The notes below the pieces were generated by a model, which did not search any database, was not told the DNA's origin, and was given only the letters and a program-made list of their open reading frames with translations. A stretch of 64,000 nt of DNA from Shinella sp032095155 (GTDB lineage: Bacteria; Pseudomonadota; Alphaproteobacteria; Rhizobiales; Rhizobiaceae). Of the stretch, positions 42,521 through 51,088 are shown piece after piece. Numbering within the stretch: the first letter of the stretch is position 1; each line of letters opens with the position of its first letter. The position numbers and the translations under genes were made by a program. The stretch is from positions 124,001-188,000 of the forward strand of contig NZ_JBLZPK010000060.1 of NCBI RefSeq assembly GCF_049199905.1, written 5' to 3'.

Positions 42521-44293
42521 ATGACCCTTGAGCAGACCTTCGCCTTCGTCGTCATCGCGCTCATGATGGCGGCGTTCATATGGGGAAGGTTCCGCTACGA
42601 TCTCGTCGCCTGCTGTTCGCTTCTGTTGGCGCTGGCGCTCGGCATCGTCCCCTTCGACAAGGCCTTTTCCGGCTTTTCCGACGATATCGTCATCATCGTC
42701 GCCAGCGCCCTGATGGTGAGCGCGGCCGTCGCGCGCTCCGGCATCGTCAATCTGGCGGTGAAGCGCTTCTTCCCCAACCTCATCTCGAAACAGAGCCAGC
42801 TCGCGCTGCTGCTCGTCTCGGTCGCGGTGCTCTCGGCCTTCATCAAGAATATCGGCGCGCTCGCCATCATGATGCCGCTCGCCTTCCAGTTCGCCAAGAA
42901 ATCCAACACGCCCGCCTCGAAATTCCTGATGCCCATGGCCTTCGCCGCCCTGCTCGGTGGCCTGATGACGCAGATCGGCACCTCGCCGAACATCGTCGTC
43001 TCGCGGCTACGTCAGGAGATCACCGGCGAGAGCTTCACCATGTTCGACTTCACGCCCGTCGGCGCGGTGCTGACGGTCTGCGGCATCCTCTTCATGCTGT
43101 TTTTCAACCGCATCGTACCCGAGCGGGAAAACGGCAATGCGAGCATCGAGGAATCGCTGGAGGCCTCCGCCTATTCCTCCGACGCGACGGTGGAGGAAGG
43201 CTCACCCTCCGTCGGGAAATCGCTGAACGAAGTCCTGCGCAACGGCGACGGCGACGTGATCGCCACCGCCATCATTCGTGGCCACGTCCACCTCACGCCC
43301 TTGCCCGACGTGCGGCTCACCGCCGGTGACACGATCCTGATGGAGGGCACGGCGAGCGCGCTCGACAAGGTCGTCTCCGCCGCCGGTCTGACGCTTTCAG
43401 GCAAGCCGATCCAATCCGGGCGCGGCGAAGCCGATGAAATCAGCGCCATCGAAGTGGTCGTCGGCAACGAATCCCGCCTTATCGACATTTCCGCCCGCTC
43501 CATCGCGCTCTTTCATTCCTACGGCATCAATCTGCTCGCCGTCAGCCGGCAGGGCCAGCGCCTGCGCGAAAAGCTCTCCGCCGTGCGGCTGCGCCCCGGC
43601 GACGTGATCGTCATCCAGGGCAACAACCGGGCGCTCCCGACCCTATTGCCGGAGCTCGGCCTGCTGCCGCTCGCCCAGCGCGAAATCCTGCTCGGCTCGC
43701 CGCGCAAGGCGATCATTCCCGTGCTGATCCTGATTGCCGCCATGGCCTCGACGGCGCTCGGCCTCGTGCCGGTCGCGACCGGCTTCTTCGCCGCCGCCGT
43801 CGCCATGGTGCTGTTTCGCGCCGTGCCGCTGCGCGAGGCCTATGGCGCGCTCGATGGGCCGATCCTCGTCATGCTCGCAGCCCTCATCCCCGTGTCCGAC
43901 AGCCTGCGCACGACGGGCGCCAGCGAACTCATCGCCGGGTGGCTCGGTGCCGTCGCCGTGCACCTGCCGCCCTTCGGCGCGCTTGCCCTCATCCTCTTGA
44001 CGGCGATGGCCGTGACGCCCTTTCTCAACAATGCGGCAACCGTGCTCGTCATGGCGCCCATCGCCGCAAGTTTCGCCGGGGCGCTGCACTACAAGCCCGA
44101 GGCCTTCCTGATGGCGGTGGCGATCGGCGCCGGATGCGACTTCCTCACCCCCGTCGGCCACCAGTGCAACACCCTGGTCATGGGACCGGGCGGCTACAAA
44201 TTCGCCGATTATCCGCGCGTCGGCCTGCCCTTGTCCTTCCTCATCGTGCTCGTCAGCATTCCGGCACTGCTCGTCGTCTGGCCGCTGCAATAG
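42521..44293 (+). CDS. SLC13/DASS-type permease with two TrkA-C domains
   Basis: This 590-residue inner-membrane transporter has N-terminal helices (FAFVVIALMMAAFIWGRFRYD), the family motif FIKNIGALAIMMPLAFQFAK with the SPN-type clamp LMTQIGTSPNIVVSRL, two cytosolic TrkA-C (RCK_C) domains at about 210-370 (LPDVRLTAGDTILMEGT; VRLRPGDVIVIQG), then a second membrane half with TPFLNNAATVLVMAPIA. Proteins with this layout carry dicarboxylates, sulfate or other anions with Na+. The substrate is not inferable. ATG 42521 is used, with a weak ribosome site. Confidence 0.88.
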   Translation: MTLEQTFAFVVIALMMAAFIWGRFRYDLVACCSLLLALALGIVPFDKAFSGFSDDIVIIVASALMVSAAVARSGIVNLAVKRFFPNLISKQSQLALLLVSVAVLSAFIKNIGALAIMMPLAFQFAKKSNTPASKFLMPMAFAALLGGLMTQIGTSPNIVVSRLRQEITGESFTMFDFTPVGAVLTVCGILFMLFFNRIVPERENGNASIEESLEASAYSSDATVEEGSPSVGKSLNEVLRNGDGDVIATAIIRGHVHLTPLPDVRLTAGDTILMEGTASALDKVVSAAGLTLSGKPIQSGRGEADEISAIEVVVGNESRLIDISARSIALFHSYGINLLAVSRQGQRLREKLSAVRLRPGDVIVIQGNNRALPTLLPELGLLPLAQREILLGSPRKAIIPVLILIAAMASTALGLVPVATGFFAAAVAMVLFRAVPLREAYGALDGPILVMLAALIPVSDSLRTTGASELIAGWLGAVAVHLPPFGALALILLTAMAVTPFLNNAATVLVMAPIAASFAGALHYKPEAFLMAVAIGAGCDFLTPVGHQCNTLVMGPGGYKFADYPRVGLPLSFLIVLVSIPALLVVWPLQ

Positions 44294-44422
44294 GGACTTT
44301 GAGTTTTTCTTGACGTGCCGGGCTGAATATGGTCTCAACCAGCCCAACGGAAAGCCCTCTCCGCCCATGTAAAACGGCACAAAACCGGGCTCTTCCTCCC
44401 ATAAGTCAAGACGGGCCCTATC

Positions 44423-45892
44423 ATGAGCACTTCCGGAACCGCATCCGGCGTTCGCGTACGCATCGCACCCTCCCCGACCGGCGAACCCCACGTCGGCACC
44501 GCCTATATCGCGCTGTTCAACTATCTCTTCGCCAAGAAGCACAACGGCACCTTCATCCTGCGCATCGAGGATACGGACGCCACGCGCTCGACGCCGGAAT
44601 TCGAACAGAAGGTGCTGGACGCGCTGAAATGGTGCGGCCTCGAATGGTCCGAAGGCCCCGATATCGGCGGCCCCTACGGCCCTTATCGCCAGTCCGACCG
44701 CAAGGACATCTACCGCCCCTACGTCGACAAGATCGTCGACAACGGCCACGGCTTCAAGTGTTTCTGCACGCCCGAGCGGCTGGAGCAGATGCGCGAGGCG
44801 CAGCGCGCCGCCGGCAAGCCGCCGAAATATGACGGTCTCTGCCTGCATCTGACGGCAGAAGAAGTGACGAAGCGCGTCGAAGCCGGCGAGCCGCATGTCG
44901 TGCGCATGAAGATCCCGACCGAGGGTTCCTGCAAGTTCGTCGACGGCGTCTATGGTCCGGTCGAAATCCCGTGGGACGCCGTCGACATGCAGGTCCTGCT
45001 CAAGGCCGACGGCATGCCGACCTACCACATGGCGAATGTGGTCGATGACCACATGATGAAGATCACCCATGTGGCGCGCGGCGAGGAATGGCTGGCTTCC
45101 GTGCCGAAGCACATCCTTATCTATCAATATCTCGGCCTCGAGCCGCCGGTCTTCATGCACCTGTCGCTGATGCGCAATCACGACAAGTCGAAGCTGTCGA
45201 AGCGCAAGAACCCGACCTCGATCTCCTATTATTCGGCGCTCGGCTACCTGCCGGAAGCGCTGATGAACTTCCTCGGCCTGTTCTTCATCCAGATCGCCGA
45301 GGGCGAAGAGCTGCTCACCATGGATCAGCTCGCCGAAAAGTTCGACCCGGAGAACCTCTCCAAGGCCGGCGCGATCTTCGATATCCAGAAGCTCGACTGG
45401 CTGAACGGCCGCTGGCTGCGCGAAAAGCTGACCGAAGAGGAATTCGTCGCCCGAGTCCTCAACTGGGCGATGGAAAACGATCGCATCCGCCAAGGCCTGA
45501 AGCTGTCGCAGTCGCGCATCTCCAAGCTCGGCGAACTGCCCGATCTCGCCGGCTTCCTCCTGAAGTCGGACCTCGGCCTGACGCCGGAGGTCTTCGCCAA
45601 GGTGAAGTCCACCCCGGAGGAAATTCTCGAAGTGCTGAACCAGGTGCAGCCGGACCTCGAAAAGATGCCGGAATGGACCGTCGAAAGCATCGAAGCGGAA
45701 CTGCGCGCCAGCGCCGACCGGCTCGGCAAGAAGCTCAAGGTCGTCGTCGCCCCGCTCTTCGTCGCCGTCTCCGGCTCGTCGCGCTCGCTGCCGCTCTTCG
45801 ACTCGATGGCTATCCTCGGCCGCTCCGTCGTGCGCCAGCGCCTGAAGGTCGCCGCACAGGTGGTGGCCTCGATGGTCAGCAGCGGAAAGTAA
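44423..45892 (+). CDS. gltX: Glutamate--tRNA ligase
   Basis: This 489-residue class I synthetase charges tRNA with glutamate. The HIGH-equivalent motif is IAPSPTGEPHVGTAY (about residues 13-27) and the KMSKS-equivalent is KLSKRKNPT; the catalytic-domain segment RIEDTDATRSTPEFEQ is intact. The C-terminal anticodon-binding domain appears complete. Alphaproteobacteria often have two gltX paralogues, of which one may charge tRNA-Gln for later amidation; which one this is cannot be told here. It is 12 bases upstream of lysS, so the two form an operon. Confidence 0.96.
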   Translation: MSTSGTASGVRVRIAPSPTGEPHVGTAYIALFNYLFAKKHNGTFILRIEDTDATRSTPEFEQKVLDALKWCGLEWSEGPDIGGPYGPYRQSDRKDIYRPYVDKIVDNGHGFKCFCTPERLEQMREAQRAAGKPPKYDGLCLHLTAEEVTKRVEAGEPHVVRMKIPTEGSCKFVDGVYGPVEIPWDAVDMQVLLKADGMPTYHMANVVDDHMMKITHVARGEEWLASVPKHILIYQYLGLEPPVFMHLSLMRNHDKSKLSKRKNPTSISYYSALGYLPEALMNFLGLFFIQIAEGEELLTMDQLAEKFDPENLSKAGAIFDIQKLDWLNGRWLREKLTEEEFVARVLNWAMENDRIRQGLKLSQSRISKLGELPDLAGFLLKSDLGLTPEVFAKVKSTPEEILEVLNQVQPDLEKMPEWTVESIEAELRASADRLGKKLKVVVAPLFVAVSGSSRSLPLFDSMAILGRSVVRQRLKVAAQVVASMVSSGK

Positions 45893-45904
45893 GGACATAA
45901 AAGA

Positions 45905-47398
45905 ATGAACGACAAGACAGAAACCGCCCTTTCCTCCGATCCGACGGAAGTCCGCCGCCAGAAGCTCGGCCAGCTGCGCGAGACGATCGGCGATGTCTAT
46001 CCGGCACATTTCCACCGCACGATGACCAATGCGGAGCTGGCGGCCAAATACGAGACGCTGGAGCTTGACACGGAAAGCGGCGACGTCGTGACCGTGGCCG
46101 GCCGCGTCTATTCCTCGCGCAATTCCGGCATGTTCATGGATATCCATGACGCCTCGGGCAAGATCCAGATCTTCTCCCACAAGGACACCACGCCGGAAGA
46201 GGCCCGCAACCTGCTGCCGATGATCGACATCGGCGACATCATCGGCGTCACCGGCGTCGTGCGCCGCACCAAGCGTGGCGAACTGACGATCAACGCGCAG
46301 CAGATCGTGATGCTGACCAAGTCGCTTCTTCCCATGCCGGAGAAGTGGAACGGCATTGCCGACGTCGAGATCCGCTATCGCAAGCGTCACCTCGACATCA
46401 TGAGCAACGAGGAATCGAAGCTGCGTTTCCAGCAGCGGTCGAAGATCGTCTCGGGCATCCGCCGCTTCATGGAAAATGACGGCTTCATGGAAGTCGAGAC
46501 GCCGATGCTGCATTCCGTCTATGGCGGCGCGACGGCCGAACCCTTCAAGACGCACCACAACACGCTGAAGCTCGACATGTACCTGCGCATCGCGCCGGAA
46601 CTGTTTTTGAAGCGCACGCTGGTCTCCGGCCTCACCGACAAGGTGTTCGAGATCAACCGCAACTTCCGCAATGAGGGCGTGTCTACAAGGCACAATCCCG
46701 AATTCACCATGATGGAGTGCTACTGGGCCTATGCCGACTACGAGGACATCATGGACCTCGTGGAACGTCTGTTCGCCGAGCTTGCCGTAAAAATCCACGG
46801 CTCGACCGAGTTCGCCTATGGCGACAAGGAAATCTCCTTCAAAGGCCCGTTCAAGCGCGTGCCGATGCCCGACGCCGTCAAGGAAGTGACCGGCATCGAT
46901 TTCCTCGCGATCAAGACCGACGAGGAAGCCCGCGCCGCCGCCAAGGCTGCCGGCTTCGAAGTCGAGAAGGACTGGACCTGGGGCGAATGCCTCGCCTTCA
47001 TCTTCGAGGAGAAGGTCGAGGGCACGCTGATCCAGCCGAGCCACGTGACGCATTTCCCGAAGGACATCTCGCCCTTCGCCAAGGAAGTGCCGGGCGAGCC
47101 GCGTCTCGTCGAGCGTTTCGAGACCTATTGCAACACCTGGGAACTCGGCAACGCGTTTTCCGAACTCAACGACCCGGAAGAGCAGCGCGCCCGCATGGTC
47201 GAGCAGCTCGAACAGGCCCATGCGCGCGGCGAAAAGTCCAAGCAGCTCGACGATGAGTTCCTGGACGCCATCGACCAGGGCATGCCGCCGGCCGGCGGTC
47301 TCGGCATCGGCGTCGACCGTCTGATCATGCTGCTCACCAATGCCCCGTCGATCCGCGACGTTATCCTCTTCCCGGCCCGCCGGGCAAAGGCCGACTGA
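45905..47398 (+). CDS. lysS: Lysine--tRNA ligase (class II)
   Basis: This 497-residue class II synthetase has an N-terminal OB-fold anticodon-binding domain (VVTVAGRVYSSRNSGMFMDIHDASGKIQIFS) and motif 1 near RSKIVSGIRRFMENDGFMEVETPML. Motif 2 is FRNEGVSTRHNPEFTMMECYWAYAD and motif 3 is PPAGGLGIGVDRLIMLLTNAPSIRDVI. Length is normal for LysS. It follows gltX closely and is followed by a strong terminator, so gltX-lysS is a two-gene operon. Confidence 0.96.
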   Translation: MNDKTETALSSDPTEVRRQKLGQLRETIGDVYPAHFHRTMTNAELAAKYETLELDTESGDVVTVAGRVYSSRNSGMFMDIHDASGKIQIFSHKDTTPEEARNLLPMIDIGDIIGVTGVVRRTKRGELTINAQQIVMLTKSLLPMPEKWNGIADVEIRYRKRHLDIMSNEESKLRFQQRSKIVSGIRRFMENDGFMEVETPMLHSVYGGATAEPFKTHHNTLKLDMYLRIAPELFLKRTLVSGLTDKVFEINRNFRNEGVSTRHNPEFTMMECYWAYADYEDIMDLVERLFAELAVKIHGSTEFAYGDKEISFKGPFKRVPMPDAVKEVTGIDFLAIKTDEEARAAAKAAGFEVEKDWTWGECLAFIFEEKVEGTLIQPSHVTHFPKDISPFAKEVPGEPRLVERFETYCNTWELGNAFSELNDPEEQRARMVEQLEQAHARGEKSKQLDDEFLDAIDQGMPPAGGLGIGVDRLIMLLTNAPSIRDVILFPARRAKAD

Positions 47399-47423
47399 GG
47401 TCGGCAAGACACGCAGACATTGT

Positions 47424-47460
47424 TGCCGCCACTTCGGTGAAACGAGGTGGCGGCATTTTT
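47424..47460 (+). terminator. Rho-independent terminator of gltX-lysS
   Basis: A perfect 9-bp stem (TGCCGCCAC / GTGGCGGCA) with a 14-base spacer is followed by TTTTTATTTT, 26 bases after the lysS stop. Confidence 0.92.
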
Positions 47461-47525
47461 ATTTTAGGGCGGGATTTTGAAATGGGCATTCGCCGCGCAG
47501 AGGCGCGACGGTCCAAGCTCAGGCG

Positions 47526-48260
47526 TCAGTGCTCACTCGAAGCGACCTCGTGCGAACCTTCTTCAGCCGCTTCGGCGTGTTCGCCGCCTTCGGCCGGCGC
47601 CTCGTGGCCACCTTCCGCAGCTTCGCCATGCCCACCCTCGGCTTTGGCTTCGCCATGGCCGGCACTTTCCCCATGGCCGCCTTCTTCCGCAACGGCGTTG
47701 GGATCGACGCAGTCCTCACGCTCTTCCATTGCGGTCACTATGGTCTTGATCTCGTCCAGCGAGAGTTCCTTGCGCGCGCCGTAGAATTCGCCGTTCTCGG
47801 CGGGCTTGCCGTCCGTATAACGGGCGACGAAGGGCGCCGTCATGCCGGGAATGGCGGAGGGATTGCGGGCAAACAGCACCTCGGCGCCGATAGCGCGGCC
47901 GCGCATGTCGGCACGGTTTTGCGGGCCGGCGGCATCGAGCAGGATGATCTGGTAGAGATCGGCCTCCTCATGATTGGAGACGGCCCCGGCGACACGCAGC
48001 GCCGTCTTGATGCGCACGTCTGCCTCCTTGGCCTCCGAACGCACATATTTGCGCAGCCATTGCTGGCCGTTGCGATCCAGCCGCACGGTGGTGACGAGGG
48101 TGCAGGCCGCACCGGAAATCTGCTCGGCTGGCGGCCCGAGCAGCGCCTCGCGCCCGACGATGATGGCGGCGGCACCCGAGGCGCCGGTCAGCACCATGAC
48201 ACCGGCAACGATGATCAGAAGCTTGCGGGACAGGCGAAAGGACGTCGGGAGCAGCTTCAC
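47526..48260 (-). CDS. Membrane-anchored protein with His/Glu/Gly-rich tail
   Basis: This 244-residue protein has one N-terminal transmembrane helix (KLLIIVAGVMVLTGASGAAAIIVG) and a periplasmic domain of about 140 residues with two Cys (ISGAACTLVTTVRLD; EEREDCVDPN). A low-complexity tail of ~50 residues repeats GGHGEA/GGHEAPAEGGEHAEAA and carries nine His and many Glu. No family is recognised. The tail looks metal-binding, and the gene diverges from sitABCD with Mur-type boxes between. Start is uncertain: GTG 48260 or TTG 48269, both with AGAG upstream. Confidence 0.72.
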   Translation of the reverse strand: MKLLPTSFRLSRKLLIIVAGVMVLTGASGAAAIIVGREALLGPPAEQISGAACTLVTTVRLDRNGQQWLRKYVRSEAKEADVRIKTALRVAGAVSNHEEADLYQIILLDAAGPQNRADMRGRAIGAEVLFARNPSAIPGMTAPFVARYTDGKPAENGEFYGARKELSLDEIKTIVTAMEEREDCVDPNAVAEEGGHGESAGHGEAKAEGGHGEAAEGGHEAPAEGGEHAEAAEEGSHEVASSEH

Positions 48261-48383
48261 GGGCGGCAACTTCTCTTAAAACGCAGGAACACGAACGCGC
48301 CGAGAGCGCGCGAACTTTGCACACCGTACAGCCATGGCGTTTCGGAAGTTTTAAACGACCGCGTCCGATTTCGGGACGGTTTT

Positions 48384-48398
48384 TGCGAATGATTTGCA
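48384..48398. promoter_or_regulatory. Mur/Fur-type box 1
   Basis: TGCGAATGATTTGCA is a 15-base near-palindrome matching the Mur-responsive sequence type known upstream of rhizobial sitABCD. It lies just upstream of the -35 element of the sit promoter. Confidence 0.8.
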
Positions 48399-48404
48399 AT
48401 TGCG

Positions 48405-48432
48405 TTGACAGGCTGCAAAAGCCCCCTATAGT
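48405..48432 (+). promoter_or_regulatory. Housekeeping-sigma promoter of sitABCD
   Basis: A consensus -35 TTGACA (48405-48410) and -10 TATAGT (48427-48432) are separated by 16 bases. The promoter is bracketed by two Mur-type boxes, so repression by metal-loaded Mur could block polymerase from both sides. Confidence 0.82.
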
Positions 48433-48436
48433 TTAA

Positions 48437-48451
48437 TGCAACTCATTCGCA
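48437..48451. promoter_or_regulatory. Mur/Fur-type box 2
   Basis: TGCAACTCATTCGCA is almost the reverse complement of box 1 (one mismatch). It overlaps the probable transcription start of sitA; its centre is 53 bases from that of box 1. Confidence 0.8.
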
Positions 48452-48471
48452 AAAGCAGATCAGGACATCCG

Positions 48472-49362
48472 ATGCTCCGCCGATCCTTCAATGCCTTTCT
48501 TGCCAGCCTGCCCCTCTTGATGACCACCCCCGCGCTCGCGCAGGAAAAGCCCAAGGTGGTCACGACCTTCACCATCATCGCCGATATCGCGGCGAATGTG
48601 GCAGGCGATGCGGCAACGGTGGAATCGATCACGAAGCCGGGCGCCGAGATCCACAACTACCAGCCGACGCCGCGCGATATCCTGAAGGCGCAGGATGCCA
48701 AACTCGTCCTGTGGAACGGCCTCAATCTCGAGCTCTGGTTCCAGAAATTCTTGCGCAACCTCGGCGATGTACCAAACGTCACGGTCAGCGACGGCATCCA
48801 GCCGATGAGCATCGTGGAAGGCCCCTACCAGGGCAAGCCGAACCCGCATGCCTGGATGTCGCCGGACAATGCGCTCATCTATGTCGAGAACATCCGCAAG
48901 GCGCTCGGCGCACTCGATCCCGCCAATGCCGCGACCTATGACGCCAATGCCAAGGCCTATAGCGACAAGATCAAGGCGCTCGGCGAGGAGATGAAGGCGA
49001 AGATCGGCGCGCTGCCGGCGGAAAAGCGCTGGCTCGTCACCAGCGAAGGCGCCTTCTCCTATCTGACCCGCGATTTCGGCCTGAAGGAACTTTTCCTCTG
49101 GCCAATCAACGCCGATCAGCAGGGCACCCCCAAGCAGGTCAAGGCCGTGATCGACGCGGTGCGCGAGCACAATATCCACGTCGTCTTCTCCGAAAGCACC
49201 GTCTCGGCGGACCCCGCCAAGCAGGTCGCCGCCGAAACGGGTGCTGCCTATGGCGGCGTGCTCTATGTCGACTCCTTAAGCGAGGCTGACGGACCCGTGC
49301 CGACCTATCTCGACCTCTTGCGCGTCACCTCCGAGACCATCGTGAAAGGTCTTTCGCAATGA
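48472..49362 (+). CDS. sitA: Manganese ABC transporter substrate-binding protein
   Basis: This 296-residue cluster A-I (ZnuA/SitA/PsaA) binding protein has a signal peptide (LRRSFNAFLASLPLLMTTPALA). The metal ligands of the Mn/Fe subgroup are present: His in GAEIHNYQPTP, His in NPHAWMSP, Glu in VFSESTVS and Asp in LYVDSLS. No His-rich loop is present, favouring Mn over Zn. ATG 48472 is used because the upstream in-frame codons overlap Mur box 2; AGGA lies 8 bases upstream. It is the first gene of the operon and overlaps sitB. Confidence 0.93.
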   Translation: MLRRSFNAFLASLPLLMTTPALAQEKPKVVTTFTIIADIAANVAGDAATVESITKPGAEIHNYQPTPRDILKAQDAKLVLWNGLNLELWFQKFLRNLGDVPNVTVSDGIQPMSIVEGPYQGKPNPHAWMSPDNALIYVENIRKALGALDPANAATYDANAKAYSDKIKALGEEMKAKIGALPAEKRWLVTSEGAFSYLTRDFGLKELFLWPINADQQGTPKQVKAVIDAVREHNIHVVFSESTVSADPAKQVAAETGAAYGGVLYVDSLSEADGPVPTYLDLLRVTSETIVKGLSQ

Positions 49363-50219
49363 TGATGGGCAGCAAAACGAAGAAGGTCGACGGCATCGTC
49401 GCCGAGGATGTGACCGTCACCTACCGCAACGGCCATACCGCTCTGACCCATGCCAGCTTCTCGGTGCCGAAGGGCACGATCACCGCCCTCGTCGGCGTCA
49501 ACGGTGCGGGCAAATCCACGCTGTTCAAGGCGATCATGGGCTTCGTGCCGATTGCCGCCGGCAAGGTGACGATCCTCGGCCTCACCGTGCGTGAGGCGCT
49601 GAAGAAAAATCTCGTCGCCTATGTGCCGCAGGCGGAAGAAGTCGACTGGACCTTCCCGGTGCTGGTCGAGGATGTCGTCATGATGGGCCGCTACGGCCAC
49701 ATGAACTGGCTGCGCATCCCGAGCAAACGCGACCATGACATGGTCGAGGAGGCGCTGGCGCGCGTCAACATGGCGGCCTTCCGCAAGCGCCAGATCGGCG
49801 AGCTCTCCGGCGGCCAGCGCAAGCGCGTCTTCCTCGCCCGCGCGCTCGCGCAGGAGGGCCAGGTCATCCTGCTCGACGAGCCCTTTACCGGGGTCGATGT
49901 CAACACCGAGGAGCAGATCATCGAGCTGCTTGGCAAGCTGCGCGACGAGGGCCGCGTCATGCTCGTCTCCACCCACAACCTCGGCAGCGTGCCGGATTTC
50001 TGCGACCGCACGGTCTTCGTGAAGGGCACCGTCATCGCTTCAGGCCCGACGGCGGAAACCTTCACCGAGGCCAATCTGGAACGCGCCTTCGGCGGCGTGC
50101 TGCGCCACTTCATCCTCGGCGGACATGATCTGCACGACGACGAGGACAAGCGTTCCGTCAAGGTCATCACCGACGACGAGCGCCCCTTCGTCATCTACAG
50201 CGAGGAGAAGACGCCGTGA
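49359..50219 (+). CDS. sitB: Manganese ABC transporter ATP-binding protein
   Basis: This 286-residue ATPase has Walker A GVNGAGKST, a Q-loop in YVPQAEEVDW, signature LSGGQRKRVFLARAL and Walker B VILLDEPFTGVD followed by the H-loop STHN. A C-terminal extension of ~50 residues ends EEKTP, as in rhizobial SitB. ATG overlaps the TGA of sitA, and its own stop overlaps sitC, so the operon is translationally coupled. Confidence 0.95.
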   Translation: MMMGSKTKKVDGIVAEDVTVTYRNGHTALTHASFSVPKGTITALVGVNGAGKSTLFKAIMGFVPIAAGKVTILGLTVREALKKNLVAYVPQAEEVDWTFPVLVEDVVMMGRYGHMNWLRIPSKRDHDMVEEALARVNMAAFRKRQIGELSGGQRKRVFLARALAQEGQVILLDEPFTGVDVNTEEQIIELLGKLRDEGRVMLVSTHNLGSVPDFCDRTVFVKGTVIASGPTAETFTEANLERAFGGVLRHFILGGHDLHDDEDKRSVKVITDDERPFVIYSEEKTP

Positions 50220-51088
50220 TCGACGCGCTTCTCGAACCCTTCGGCTACGGCTACATGGTCAACGCCATGTGGGTGAGCGCGCTGGTCGGCTGCATCTGCG
50301 GCTTCCTCTCGGCCTATCTGATGCTGAAGGGCTGGTCGCTGATCGGCGATGCGCTCTCGCATTCCATCGTGCCGGGCGTGGCCGGCGCCTATATGCTGGG
50401 CCTGCCGTTTGCCGCCGGCGCCTTCCTCTCGGGTGGGCTTGCCGCCGCCGCCATGCTCTTTCTCAACCGCCAGACGCGGCTCAAGGAAGACGCGATCATC
50501 GGCATGATCTTCTCCTCCTTCTTTGGCCTCGGCCTCTTCATGGTGTCGCTCTCGCCGACGCCGGTGAACATCCAGACCATCGTTCTCGGCAATATCCTGG
50601 CGATCACGCCGGAGGATACGCTCCAGCTCGCCATCATCGGCGTGGTGACGCTGGTCATCCTGCTGCTCAAGTGGAAGGACCTGATGGTCACCTTCTTCGA
50701 CGAGAGCCATGCCCGCTCCATTGGCCTCAATCCGACGGGCCTGAAGATCCTGTTCTTCACGCTGCTCAGCGCCTCAACAGTCGCGGCCATGCAGACGGTC
50801 GGCGCCTTCCTCGTCGTCGCCATGGTGGTAACGCCGGGCGCGACGGCCTATCTCCTGACCGACCGCTTCCAGCGCCTAGTGGTGATTGCCGCAACGCTGG
50901 GGGCCGGCACCAGCTTCGTCGGCGCCTACGCCTCCTATTTCCTCGACGGCGCGACGGGCGGCATCATCGTCGTGCTGCAGACGGCGATCTTCCTCCTCGC
51001 CTTCCTCTTCGCGCCGAAACACGGCCTGCTGGCCGCCCGCCGCCGCAGCCGACTGGCGCTTGAAACCGCGCAAGGCATCCAGCCATGA
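50216..51088 (+). CDS. sitC: Manganese ABC transporter permease
   Basis: This 290-residue ABC-3 family permease has about eight transmembrane segments with the typical N-terminal block GCICGFLSAYLMLKGWSLIGDALSHSIVPGVAGAYMLGLPF. The coupling region VTPGATAYLLTDRF is followed by C-terminal segments ending in AARRRSRLALE. Overlaps of 4 bases with sitB and with sitD show strict coupling. It forms the membrane channel with SitD. Confidence 0.94.
   Translation: MIDALLEPFGYGYMVNAMWVSALVGCICGFLSAYLMLKGWSLIGDALSHSIVPGVAGAYMLGLPFAAGAFLSGGLAAAAMLFLNRQTRLKEDAIIGMIFSSFFGLGLFMVSLSPTPVNIQTIVLGNILAITPEDTLQLAIIGVVTLVILLLKWKDLMVTFFDESHARSIGLNPTGLKILFFTLLSASTVAAMQTVGAFLVVAMVVTPGATAYLLTDRFQRLVVIAATLGAGTSFVGAYASYFLDGATGGIIVVLQTAIFLLAFLFAPKHGLLAARRRSRLALETAQGIQP

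Noticed and set aside
43643..47407. A 1254-codon open frame on the minus strand across the end of the SLC13 gene, gltX and lysS.
   Set aside because: It lies antisense to three well-identified genes, has no family motif and reflects the codon bias of GC-rich sense genes.
48436..48471. Longer sitA start.
   Set aside because: The extra codons overlap Mur box 2 and the likely transcription start; the signal peptide begins at 48472.
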